The notes under the pieces are model-generated. The model saw only the letters and a list, made by a program, of their open reading frames with translations, had not been told where the DNA came from and did not search any database. From Candidatus Atribacteria bacterium ADurb.Bin276 (lineage in GTDB: Bacteria; Atribacterota; Atribacteria; Atribacterales; Atribacteraceae), in contig MWBQ01000021.1 of NCBI GenBank assembly GCA_002069605.1, positions 1-55,817 of the forward strand: a stretch of DNA of 55,817 bases, in the 5' to 3' direction. Shown one piece after another: positions 15,075 through 23,439 of the stretch (the stretch's first letter is position 1; each line of letters begins with the position of its first letter). The position numbers and the translations under genes were made by a program.

Positions 15075-17684
15075 ATGAATATTGTTATCAGCCATGAAGG
15101 TACTGATTTTGATGCCTTAGCCTCGATGTTTGCAGTTTCCAAACTTTATCCGGGAACCCGCATTATTATCGGTGGTAGTGTGAATCGAAATGTTCGGCGC
15201 TTTCTTACTCTTTATGGGACTTTTTTTAATTATTCAATAGAGAAAGAATTGGATTGGAAATCGGTTAAGAAAATTTGGATTGTGGACGCTTCTTCTCCTT
15301 CAAGGAGTGGAAAAGCCGAAGAGCTCATTCAGGCTGGGAGGGTAGCTTTTGCCATTTATGATCATCATCCCGAAACACCAGATGGATTAAAAGGGGAACA
15401 GGTGGTTGTTCAGCCAACCGGTGCCTGTACTACCATTTTGGTGGAGCTGATCAAAGAACAGACTCTTCCTCTTAATTCCTTGGAAGCGACTCTTTTAATT
15501 CTTGGAATATATGAAGATACCGGCTCATTAACCTTTCCAACCACAACCGCCCGTGACCTTCAAGCTGCTGCCTTTTTAGTCGAACATGGAGCAAAGTTGA
15601 GTGCCATACCTGATTATGTCAATATGCAACTTACTAATGAGCAACGGGATGTTTTAAAACTTATGGTGAACTCCCTAACCGTAGTTGAAGTAAATGGGAT
15701 TCAGGTTCATTTTACTTCAGTTCAGGTTAAGGATTATGTCGATGGGGTATCTTTTTTGGTTCATAAATTAATGGATTTGGAAGAAATTAATGTCCTTTTT
15801 TCACTTTTTGATATGGAAAATAAGGTGTACATTATTGCTCGTAGCCGGCTGGAAGAAATCGATGTAAGCATCATTACTACCGGCTTGAATGGTGGGGGAC
15901 ATAAAAGTGCAGCATCGGCTTCGATCAAGGGAAGTTCTTTGGAAGAAGTCAGAAAAAAAATCATCAATATGATGAAACGCTCATTCTCTTTTACTCGCGC
16001 TGCTGATATTATGTCAACACCAGTGAAAACTGTTCACCGTGAAAGCAGTATCAATGATGCTTATTTAACTTTAATTCGTTCGGGTTTTTCCGGATTGCCG
16101 GTGGTCGATGACGAGGGGATGTTGGTGGGAATTATTGCCCGGAGAGATATGGAAAAAGCCATCCACCATGGTCTACAAAATGCCCCGATCAAGAGTTTTA
16201 TGTCACCTCAGATCATTGGAGTCTCGCCCCGTGACTCGATATATACTATACGAAATTTAATGGTAGAAAATGATATAGGACGAGTACCGGTTATCAAAGC
16301 AGGAAAACCAATCGGGATAATTACCCGAAGCGATCTTTTGCGGGTGTTTCATCAGAAAGAAAATATTGTAGTCAATGAGTTGACCCGATTAAATGTTTCT
16401 GAGTCGGTATTTGCCCACTTTACTGCTGCTGATTTGGAACTGATCAACCTGATTAGTGGCTTTGCCCGCCGAGTTGGAGTAAGAACTTATTTAGTTGGAG
16501 GAGTGGTAAGGGATATAATTTTAGGTGTTCCTAATCATGACTTAGATTTGGTGGTAGAAGGAGATGCAATTGAATTTTCCCAGAATCTCAACCGGTTGCT
16601 TAATGGGAAGGTAGTTGCCTATCCACCCTTTGGCACATCGGTCGTTTTTATGAAAGATAAGAAACGAATCGATTTCGCCAGTGCTCGAAAAGAATTTTAT
16701 CGTTTTCCAGGTGCAGCACCAGATGTGGAATATTCTGACTTAAAAAAAGATTTATTTCGAAGAGATTTTACTTTAAATGCAATGGCCATTAGTATTTATC
16801 CTGACAATTGGGGAGAGCTCTATGATTTTTTTGGTGGCTATCGAGATCTAAGAAGTAAGATTCTTCGAATTCTTCATCCATTAAGCTTTGTTGATGATCC
16901 CGCTCGATCCATACGAGCGGTCCGGTTCGAAAAAAAATATGGTTTTCATATCGAACCGTTTACCATGAGTCTCTTAAAACAAACTATTCGAAAAAATTTA
17001 TTAGATAGTATTAAGCCCGATCGTCTTAAAGAAGAAATTCAGCTCATACTGGAACTACCTAATTATTATCGTTATTTAGAACGCCTTTACCAATTGGATA
17101 TGATACCGTCGATTTTACCAGGTTGTATCTGGAAAAGGGAATATTCCGATCGGTTTATTGATGTTGAAAAAAGACTGCCAGAAGTAAAAACCATTTTAGG
17201 AATTGATAGGTTTCTTTATCAACTGACTCCTCTATTCGATGATTTTGACATCAAGCAAATTTCATTATTGCAAAAGCGTTTAGCATTATCTCGTCACTTC
17301 ACTCATAAAGTAGTGAGTTATCACTCCAAAAAAAGTGAATTTAGGTGGGCTATCGAAGAAAAAGATATTCGTCCCTCAGAGGTTTATCTTCGCTGTCGAT
17401 CGATACCCCTTGAGTTTTTATATTATTTGCTCAGTTTTTATCCAGAGAATAGCTTGGCAAGTCAGCGATTAAACCGGTATCTTAAAGAATGGATAACCAT
17501 TAAAACCATTTTAAAAGGCTCAGATTTGCAAGAAATGGGCATTAAAGCTGGTCCTCACTATGCTACAATGCTGGATGAGCTAAAATTGGCAAAAATTGAT
17601 GGACACGCAATGAACCGTTTAGAAGAAGAACAATTGATTAGGCAATATTGGGAAAGGGTGAAAAAACGTGGGGAACAAAGATAG
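15075..17684 (+). CDS. DHH phosphoesterase-CBS-CBS-tRNA nucleotidyltransferase fusion
   Basis: A single 869-residue frame joins three modules. Residues 1-305 are a DHH/DHHA1 phosphoesterase, with TDFDALASM, DHH at 96-98 and a GGGHKSAA motif near the end. Residues about 308-432 hold two CBS domains. From about 460 a class II nucleotidyltransferase of the poly(A) polymerase/CCA-adding superfamily follows, with YLVGGVVRDIILG, catalytic Asp489 and Asp491 (HDLDLVV), RRDFTLNAMAI and DPARSIRAVRFEKKYGF. Such fusions are known in several deep-branching bacteria, where some act as A-adding enzymes beside a separate CC-adding one. Whether this one adds CCA, A or poly(A) is not decidable here. Its end overlaps the trpS start by 17 bp. 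Confidence 0.9.
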   Translation: MNIVISHEGTDFDALASMFAVSKLYPGTRIIIGGSVNRNVRRFLTLYGTFFNYSIEKELDWKSVKKIWIVDASSPSRSGKAEELIQAGRVAFAIYDHHPETPDGLKGEQVVVQPTGACTTILVELIKEQTLPLNSLEATLLILGIYEDTGSLTFPTTTARDLQAAAFLVEHGAKLSAIPDYVNMQLTNEQRDVLKLMVNSLTVVEVNGIQVHFTSVQVKDYVDGVSFLVHKLMDLEEINVLFSLFDMENKVYIIARSRLEEIDVSIITTGLNGGGHKSAASASIKGSSLEEVRKKIINMMKRSFSFTRAADIMSTPVKTVHRESSINDAYLTLIRSGFSGLPVVDDEGMLVGIIARRDMEKAIHHGLQNAPIKSFMSPQIIGVSPRDSIYTIRNLMVENDIGRVPVIKAGKPIGIITRSDLLRVFHQKENIVVNELTRLNVSESVFAHFTAADLELINLISGFARRVGVRTYLVGGVVRDIILGVPNHDLDLVVEGDAIEFSQNLNRLLNGKVVAYPPFGTSVVFMKDKKRIDFASARKEFYRFPGAAPDVEYSDLKKDLFRRDFTLNAMAISIYPDNWGELYDFFGGYRDLRSKILRILHPLSFVDDPARSIRAVRFEKKYGFHIEPFTMSLLKQTIRKNLLDSIKPDRLKEEIQLILELPNYYRYLERLYQLDMIPSILPGCIWKREYSDRFIDVEKRLPEVKTILGIDRFLYQLTPLFDDFDIKQISLLQKRLALSRHFTHKVVSYHSKKSEFRWAIEEKDIRPSEVYLRCRSIPLEFLYYLLSFYPENSLASQRLNRYLKEWITIKTILKGSDLQEMGIKAGPHYATMLDELKLAKIDGHAMNRLEEEQLIRQYWERVKKRGEQR

Positions 17685-18672
17685 GATTTTTAGCGGAATG
17701 AGACCAACCGGTAAAATGCATATCGGTCATTATCTGGGAGCATTAAAAAATTGGTTGCAGCTCCAAAAAGAATATGACTGTATTTTTGGTATTGTCGATT
17801 GGCATGCTTTGACCACCTCTTTTGAACATACTGAGGATATAGAGCGAAATATCATTGATATGGCTATTGATTGGTTTAGTGTGGGTATTGATCCTGAAGT
17901 GTGTATTCCTATGATTCAATCGTTGGTTCCGGAACATGCCGAACTTCATCTTCTTCTTTCCATGGTCACTCCCTTGGGGTGGCTGGAGCGAAATCCGGTT
18001 TTAAAGCAGCAACTTCAAGACATGGGTTTGAAAGAAGCAGTTGGTTATGGGCATCTTGGCTATCCGGTTTTAATGGCTGCTGACATCATTATTTATCAAG
18101 GGGTTAAGGTGCCGGTTGGAGAAGATCAAGTTCCTCATATTGAGATTGCCCGAGAAATGGTACGCCGTTTTCATTATCTCTATCAACAAGAAGTGTTCAA
18201 GGAACCACAACCGCTTCTTACTGAAACTCCACGAATCTTGGGAATTGATGGGAAAAAGATGAGCAAGAGTTTAAATAATGCTATTGGTCTATCTGATACC
18301 AAAGAAGAATTAAGAACCAAAGTTCTTTCAATGTTTACCGATCCAGAGAAAATTCGAAAACGTGATCCAGGACATCCGGAAAGATGTAATGTCTTTTCTT
18401 TTCAGAATATTGTTGGGAATCCTCGAATCGAACAGATTGAAAAAGACTGCCGAACAGGAGATCTGGGGTGTGTTGATTGCAAAAAAGAACTATTGGGATT
18501 GATGGTTGATTATCTGGAAAAGATTTCTCCTTTCCGGGGAAGCTATCAAGGGAAAGAACAATTAGTCAAAGATATTTTAGTGGAAGGGAGTCGGAAAGCT
18601 CAGACTCTTGCTCGTGAAACAATGAAAAAAGTTCGAGAAGCGATGAATATTGATTACCAAATACCTCGATAG
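17668..18672 (+). CDS. trpS: Tryptophanyl-tRNA synthetase
   Basis: A class I synthetase that charges tRNA-Trp. The 334-residue length is typical of bacterial TrpRS. HIGH is at residues 18-21 (KMHIGHYLG) and KMSKS at 197-201. The tryptophan pocket stretch LMAADIIIYQGVKVPVGEDQ is conserved. GTG at 17668 is the start, behind an AAAGGGTGA site, inside the end of the fusion gene. The segment CRTGDLGCVDCKKEL near residue 265 has three cysteines, as in some other bacterial TrpRS. Three bases separate it from the ScpA-like gene, a neighbour pairing common in Firmicutes. No T-box was seen, and there is no room for one. Confidence 0.95.
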   Translation: MGNKDRIFSGMRPTGKMHIGHYLGALKNWLQLQKEYDCIFGIVDWHALTTSFEHTEDIERNIIDMAIDWFSVGIDPEVCIPMIQSLVPEHAELHLLLSMVTPLGWLERNPVLKQQLQDMGLKEAVGYGHLGYPVLMAADIIIYQGVKVPVGEDQVPHIEIAREMVRRFHYLYQQEVFKEPQPLLTETPRILGIDGKKMSKSLNNAIGLSDTKEELRTKVLSMFTDPEKIRKRDPGHPERCNVFSFQNIVGNPRIEQIEKDCRTGDLGCVDCKKELLGLMVDYLEKISPFRGSYQGKEQLVKDILVEGSRKAQTLARETMKKVREAMNIDYQIPR

Positions 18673-18675
18673 ATT

Positions 18676-19257
18676 ATGGATACTGACTGGAAAGATCGGA
18701 TAGAAAAAGCCAACGCTCTTTGGGAGAGGGTAAATCTGCTCCAAGAAGAGATTGAATTAATTGAAAAACAGTTGAACGAAATTCTCCAGATCGAAGAAGA
18801 AGAAATCCTGGAGGAAGATAGTCAATCTATTGAGAAAAAGATCTTTGAATTGTTTTCTCAGGTTCTTGCCGAGCTAAAGCAACAGGAAGAAAATATTTTA
18901 AAAGTACCTCCCGAGCGTTGGAAAAAAATTCAAACTCGAGAAGTTCTTGATCTGGAAAAGATGTCATTGGACAGCTTATTGGGCCTATATCGTAAGTTTT
19001 TGAATGCTGAAACAAATCAGCCACGAATTGAAATAGATGATCACTTTGAAAATCTGATTGAAGAGCAGCGAGATTACATTAATGGTTTTTTTGACCAACA
19101 TACCGGCCAATGGTTCAGAATGGACGCTCTGTTTCAGAATAGGCAGGAGCTTCGAATAGTTATTGCAACTTTTTTGGTATTGCTGGATATGGTTTTTCGA
19201 GACCTCCTTAAAATGAAAGAAGAAGATGGATTGGTGTACCTAATAAAAAATGAGTAA
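18676..19257 (+). CDS. scpA: Shortened ScpA-like segregation protein
   Basis: The 193 residues align by eye to the second half of the kleisin ScpA. Residues about 85-125 (VPPERWKKIQ...SLDSLLGLYRKFLN) match the linker and YDMLxAFxxVLN helix. The C-terminal RIVIATFLVLLDMV matches the winged-helix segment LVVTFLAxLELM. The usual first 80-100 residues, with the FEGPLDLLLHL motif that binds the SMC neck, are absent. An acidic, coiled-coil-like N-terminus (residues 1-60) stands in their place. TrpS is intact just upstream, so the missing part is not hidden there. Its position between trpS and scpB supports the call. It could be a divergent functional kleisin or a reduced one. Confidence 0.75.
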   Translation: MDTDWKDRIEKANALWERVNLLQEEIELIEKQLNEILQIEEEEILEEDSQSIEKKIFELFSQVLAELKQQEENILKVPPERWKKIQTREVLDLEKMSLDSLLGLYRKFLNAETNQPRIEIDDHFENLIEEQRDYINGFFDQHTGQWFRMDALFQNRQELRIVIATFLVLLDMVFRDLLKMKEEDGLVYLIKNE

Positions 19258-19798
19258 TGATATTTTGTTAAAAGGATTAATCGAAGCTTTTCTATTTTCC
19301 TCTCCTCAGCCGGTTTCGATTGAGGAGTTAATGAGAGTAACTCAAGCCGACCGAGACCTGGTTGAAAAAGAACTATTTAATTTATTGGAGGACTACCGGT
19401 TACGGCAGAGTGCTATATTTTTACGCCGAGTAGCTGGGCAATGGCAAATGGCGGTTCGGCCAGAGTATGGAAGCCATTTAAAGGAATATGCCCAGGTTAC
19501 AGTTAAAAAAGGGATATCCCGTGCTGCCTTGGAGGTTCTGGCTATTGTTTCCCTTGAACAACCAGTGACTAAAATTCAAATCGACATCAAGCGGGGGGTT
19601 GATTCCGGGGCTGCTATAAGTGTTCTATTAGAAAGAGGTTTAATTGCCATAGCTGGTCAGGTCGATCGACCAGGAAAACCTTTTCTTTACCAACTCACCG
19701 AGAAATTTTTTGAAGTATTTGGTTTAGAAGACCAGGAAGCCTTGCAACGAATTCAGCAAATTATTGCCAGTCAGGAAGTAACCAATGAGGTTGAATAA
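19250..19798 (+). CDS. scpB: Segregation and condensation protein ScpB
   Basis: ScpB binds the kleisin ScpA in the SMC condensin complex. The 182 residues form two winged helices. IEAFLFSSPQPVSIEELM opens the first. ISRAALEVLAIVSLEQPVTKIQIDIKRGVDSGAAISVLLERGLI is the most conserved part of the family, and the GRPGRP-like loop reads DRPGKPFLYQLT. The start overlaps the ScpA-like gene by eight bases, as usual for scpAB, and the end overlaps rluB by 14 bases. Confidence 0.94.
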   Translation: MSNDILLKGLIEAFLFSSPQPVSIEELMRVTQADRDLVEKELFNLLEDYRLRQSAIFLRRVAGQWQMAVRPEYGSHLKEYAQVTVKKGISRAALEVLAIVSLEQPVTKIQIDIKRGVDSGAAISVLLERGLIAIAGQVDRPGKPFLYQLTEKFFEVFGLEDQEALQRIQQIIASQEVTNEVE

Positions 19799-20519
19799 AT
19801 ATTTAGCTCAGGCCGGAATTGGTTCTCGGCGAGCCTGTGATCGCTATATTCAAGAGGGAAGGGTAGCCGTCAACGGCGGAATCCAAATCCAACCAGCCTA
19901 TCAAGTCGAGCCAACTGATGTGGTAACCTTTGATGGATCGCCAGTTCAACCGGAGGATCGTCTGATTTATCTTCAATTGTACAAACCTCGAGGTACATTG
20001 ACAACGGTCCGAGACCCACGGGGAAGGGAAACGGTTATGAAATGGATTACTGATATCAAGGAAAGAATATTTCCGGTTGGTCGTTTGGATTATGATAGTG
20101 AGGGCTTGCTTCTTTTTACCAATGATGGACGAATTACTAATATTTTAACCCATCCCCGCTATGAAGTGTTGAAAACCTACCGAGTTTATGTTTCAGGCCA
20201 GGTGAATTGCCGGGAACTGGAAGTACTTGCCGATGGGATTGTAAAGAACGGAAGGCACTATCAAGCTCATTCAACAAAGCTCATTGAACATCAGAAGGGA
20301 TTTACGATTGCTGAAGTCGTTTTAAATGAAGGAAAAAAGCACGAAATACGGATTCTTTTTGAAGGTATTGGTCATCCAGTTTTGCGTTTAATACGGACCA
20401 AAATGGGACCGATAACCCTGGATGAGAATTTATTGCCCGGAGAATGGCGTTATCTCTTGAAGGATGAGATTAAACTTCTTTTTGAGAGAGGTGGTGTTTC
20501 GACCGATGTCAACCAATAG
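19785..20519 (+). CDS. rluB: 23S rRNA pseudouridine synthase, RluB/RsuA family
   Basis: A 244-residue pseudouridine synthase. An N-terminal S4 domain (about 1-48, MRLNKYLAQAGIGSRRACD) precedes the catalytic domain, where catalytic Asp102 lies in GRLDYDSEGLLLFTNDG. The C-terminal NEGKKHEIRILFEGIGHPVLRLIR stretch is conserved. The family includes RluB, RluE, RluF and RsuA; next to scpB the RluB assignment (position 2605 of 23S rRNA) is the best guess. It overlaps scpB by 14 bp, and its last 14 bases overlap the cobO gene. Confidence 0.92.
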   Translation: MRLNKYLAQAGIGSRRACDRYIQEGRVAVNGGIQIQPAYQVEPTDVVTFDGSPVQPEDRLIYLQLYKPRGTLTTVRDPRGRETVMKWITDIKERIFPVGRLDYDSEGLLLFTNDGRITNILTHPRYEVLKTYRVYVSGQVNCRELEVLADGIVKNGRHYQAHSTKLIEHQKGFTIAEVVLNEGKKHEIRILFEGIGHPVLRLIRTKMGPITLDENLLPGEWRYLLKDEIKLLFERGGVSTDVNQ

Positions 20520-21030
20520 AGGATTCATTCAAGTATATTATGGGGATGGAAAAGGGAAAACCACTGCAGCTCTTGGCCTGGCGGTCAGGGCTACTGGTCA
20601 GGGCTTAAAAGTTCTTTTTCTCCAATTTTTTAAAAAGAACCTAGCCGGTGAGCTCATTTCGCTCCAATACCTACCGGGAATAACTTTATATCAATTTGGA
20701 TCGGGGAAATTTATTTTAAATAGGCAGTGGCAGGAAGAGGATTATCAAGAATTCTTGATGGGTTGGGAAATGGCCAAAAGAGCCTTACACACCGAGGATT
20801 ATGATTTATTAATAATGGACGAATTTCTTTACGCTTTTACCTACCAAATGCTCAGTTGGGATGATTTTTTAAAAGAATTGAATACTCGAAAACAGAAGAT
20901 CGAGGTTATAATAACCGGCAGGAAGGCAATACCCCAGCTCCTTGATTATGCTGATTTGGTTACCAACATGATTCTGATTAAACATCCCTATCAACAAGGA
21001 ATACCGGCTCGAAAGGGGATTGAATATTAA
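20506..21030 (+). CDS. cobO: Cob(I)alamin adenosyltransferase, CobA/CobO/BtuR type
   Basis: This enzyme transfers the adenosyl group of ATP to cobalt to make adenosylcobalamin or its precursors. ATG at 20506, after GAGGTGG (20488-20494), gives the family N-terminus RGFIQVYYGDGKGKTTAALG with the P-loop at residues 13-20. The in-frame ATG at 20464 lies inside rluB and is rejected. The protein is 174 residues. YDLLIMDEFLYAF provides the Asp-Glu pair, and EVIITGRKAIPQLLDYADLVT is typical of the C-terminal part. It is an unusual guest between rluB and aroH; no other cobalamin gene is in the window. Confidence 0.92.
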   Translation: MSTNRGFIQVYYGDGKGKTTAALGLAVRATGQGLKVLFLQFFKKNLAGELISLQYLPGITLYQFGSGKFILNRQWQEEDYQEFLMGWEMAKRALHTEDYDLLIMDEFLYAFTYQMLSWDDFLKELNTRKQKIEVIITGRKAIPQLLDYADLVTNMILIKHPYQQGIPARKGIEY

Positions 21031-21425
21031 TGGAATACCAGAAAAATCCTATGCGAGGGATTAGGGGAGCTATTACAGTTGATAGAGATAGTTCGGATGA
21101 AATTGCTCAGGCCACCTTGCTTTTGTTTGAAACCATGATGAAAAAAAACCATTTAGAGCCCGATGATATTACGGCGGTTTTCATAACCGTCACTCATGAT
21201 TTAAAATCGGCTTTTCCCGCCCGTGCAATTCGACAAATTGAAGAATATCGTTTTCTTCCCTTGATGTGTGCGCAAGAGATTCCCATAGAGGGTACTATTA
21301 AGCGTTGTATTCGTTTGATGATGATCGCTTTCTGTCCCAATGTCAGTCATGAAGCCATTCGACATGTTTATATGAGAGAGGCTCAAAACCTTCGGAGGGA
21401 TTTAAAGGGAGAAAATAATGGGTAA
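21030..21425 (+). CDS. aroH: Chorismate mutase, AroH class
   Basis: A 131-residue monofunctional chorismate mutase of the trimeric AroH type, converting chorismate to prephenate. Conserved are MRGIRGAITVDRDS with active-site Arg12, the FITVTHDLKSAFPARAIR stretch, IKRCIRLMM with the second arginine, and HVYMREAQNLRRDL at the end. The ATG at 21030 shares its first base with the stop of cobO (TAATG) and follows AAAGGGG. It overlaps aroA by eight bases, putting two consecutive chorismate-related steps in one operon. Confidence 0.93.
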   Translation: MEYQKNPMRGIRGAITVDRDSSDEIAQATLLLFETMMKKNHLEPDDITAVFITVTHDLKSAFPARAIRQIEEYRFLPLMCAQEIPIEGTIKRCIRLMMIAFCPNVSHEAIRHVYMREAQNLRRDLKGENNG

Positions 21426-22776
21426 GGTACGAATTATTCCAGTTTCAGTCAAATTGAGCGGAGATATCTTTTGCCCTCCAGATAAATCATTTAGTCACCG
21501 AGCAGCGATGATTGGGGCCTTATCTTCAGGAGAGACTATCATTCAGAATTTTTCCTTTTGCCAAGATACCTGGTCAACGTTACATTGTTTGGAACTTTTA
21601 GGTGTGAAAGTGCAAGCCCTTCCTAACCAGGGCATGGTTAGGATAAGCAGTTCTGGAAAAGAAAGTTTGTCTGAGCCATCGGATGTCCTTGATGTGGGAA
21701 ATTCAGGAACAACCTTGCGGTTGATTACCGGTATTATCGCTGGAATTCAAGGGTTATCAATTTTAACTGGAGATCAGAGTATACGCCGGCGCCCCATGAA
21801 ACGCATTATTGATCCATTAAGAAAAACTGGCGCGGTTATTGGTGGTCGAGACCGAGATCAATATGCACCTCTCTATATCATCGGCAAAAAACCATTACAA
21901 GCTTTTCATCATACTCTCGAAATTCCCAGTGCTCAGGTTAAATCTTGTTTGCTTTTTGCTGCATTATGGGGAGATAATCCTTCCTTTATAAAAGAACCAA
22001 TCCTTTCGCGAAATCATACTGAAAATATGCTCCAAGCGGTGGGAGGAGATATTCGAAAACAAAACGAAGTGATTCAAGTTTACCCGGGAAAAGAATTCGT
22101 TGCCCGACCTTTTCATTTACCTGGAGATATATCTTCAGCTGCTTTTTTAATTGCTGTTACCCTTTTAATTTCAGGGTCTCATCTTATTATTCGAAACTTG
22201 GGCTTGAACCCAACCCGAACTGGTATGCTTGATTGTTTGCAAAAAACAGGAGCCAAAATCAATCCATTTGATGTCAGGGAAGAGTGGGGGGAACGACAGG
22301 GTCATATTGCCATAGAACACTCAGTTTTAAATAGCTTTGAGATTGGTCAGGAAGAGATTCCATCGCTAATCGACGAGATTCCCATATTATCAGTACTTGC
22401 GACCCAAGCTCATGGTCGTTCGATAATCAGGGGAGCTGGTGAATTGCGAGTAAAGGAAAGCGACCGTTTGCATGCTATCAGTAAAAATTTAATCGATTTG
22501 GGAGCACAGATTGATGAAACCGAAGACGGATTGATTATTTCCGGTCCAGTTCGATTGAAAGGTGGCAAGGTAAAAAGTTATGGTGATCACCGAATAGCCA
22601 TGAGTATGGTGATAGCTGGTTTGATTGCTGATGCTCCAGTGGAAATAGAAGATATCGAATGTATATCGATTAGTTACCCGAATTTCTTCCAAGATCTTCA
22701 AAAAATTGGATATGGGGGCTTTCAGTTTTTAACCGACACTTCATTTAATAATGCTTATAATCGGGAGGAAGCATGA
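21418..22776 (+). CDS. aroA: 3-phosphoshikimate 1-carboxyvinyltransferase (EPSP synthase)
   Basis: AroA condenses shikimate 3-phosphate with phosphoenolpyruvate. The 452 residues form the two inverse alpha/beta domains. Lys23, Ser24 and Arg28 lie in PPDKSFSHRAA. GNSGTTLRL binds PEP, and RRPMKRI, PGDISSAAFLIA, catalytic Asp319 in LIDEIPILS, RVKESDRL and SYGDHRIAMS follow in the normal order. The final 20 residues (FQFLTDTSFNNAYNREEA) are slightly longer than usual. ATGA overlap joins it to cmk. Confidence 0.96.
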   Translation: MGKVRIIPVSVKLSGDIFCPPDKSFSHRAAMIGALSSGETIIQNFSFCQDTWSTLHCLELLGVKVQALPNQGMVRISSSGKESLSEPSDVLDVGNSGTTLRLITGIIAGIQGLSILTGDQSIRRRPMKRIIDPLRKTGAVIGGRDRDQYAPLYIIGKKPLQAFHHTLEIPSAQVKSCLLFAALWGDNPSFIKEPILSRNHTENMLQAVGGDIRKQNEVIQVYPGKEFVARPFHLPGDISSAAFLIAVTLLISGSHLIIRNLGLNPTRTGMLDCLQKTGAKINPFDVREEWGERQGHIAIEHSVLNSFEIGQEEIPSLIDEIPILSVLATQAHGRSIIRGAGELRVKESDRLHAISKNLIDLGAQIDETEDGLIISGPVRLKGGKVKSYGDHRIAMSMVIAGLIADAPVEIEDIECISISYPNFFQDLQKIGYGGFQFLTDTSFNNAYNREEA

Positions 22777-23438
22777 AAAGGCTGATTGCTATTGATGGAC
22801 CTGCCGGAGCGGGGAAAAGTACGGTAGCTCGTTTGTTAGCCAAAAAATTATCCTATTTATATATAGATACTGGTGCCATGTATCGAGCGATTACCTATTT
22901 TTTAATAAAACAAGGTATAAATTATGAAGACCCAAAGGCCCTAAACCAAGCATTAAATAAAATGGATCTCCATTTTCAAGTTATTGATGGAATTTCGGTC
23001 ATTTTTCTCAATGGAAAGCGATGCGATGAAGAAATCCGTCAAACTGATGTAAATCAGCATGTTTCTCCAGTAGCAAAAATAGTTGCTGTACGTCATTTTT
23101 TAAAGAAAAAACAAAGGGATTTAGCTCAATCGACTTTTTCAGTTACTGAGGGACGAGATATTGGAACGGTGGTTCTTCCCGATGCTGATTTAAAAATATT
23201 TCTAATGGCTCGACCAGAAATTCGAGCCCAGCGACGATGGAAAGAATTAAAAGAAAAAGGGATTGATATCTCTTATGAGAAAGTCCTTGAGAATGTCATA
23301 CAACGAGATACTATCGATTCGACTCGAAGTGAAGCTCCTCTGCGACCGGCTGATGATGCCATGATGGTTGATACTTCTGATATGAGTATTGAAGAGGTGG
23401 TGAACTTTCTCTACCAAAAAGCGGTAGAGAATGAATGA
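22773..23438 (+). CDS. cmk: Cytidylate kinase
   Basis: Cmk phosphorylates CMP and dCMP. The 221-residue protein shows the P-loop GPAGAGKST (9-17), IDTGAMYRA, the TEGRDIGTVVLPDADLKIFL stretch and RRWKEL of the lid, then RDTIDSTRSEAPLRPADDA. It follows aroA with a four-base overlap and is followed one base later by ispH. The aroA-cmk-ispH-der order is common, but the plsC and rpsA (S1) genes that often sit between cmk and ispH in other genomes are absent. Confidence 0.95.
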   Translation: MKRLIAIDGPAGAGKSTVARLLAKKLSYLYIDTGAMYRAITYFLIKQGINYEDPKALNQALNKMDLHFQVIDGISVIFLNGKRCDEEIRQTDVNQHVSPVAKIVAVRHFLKKKQRDLAQSTFSVTEGRDIGTVVLPDADLKIFLMARPEIRAQRRWKELKEKGIDISYEKVLENVIQRDTIDSTRSEAPLRPADDAMMVDTSDMSIEEVVNFLYQKAVENE

Positions 23439-23439
23439 T

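Noticed and set aside
18676-18760. Frameshift hiding the missing ScpA N-terminus
   Set aside because: trpS is intact up to 18672 and no FEGPLDLLLHL-like peptide was recognised in any frame around the junction.
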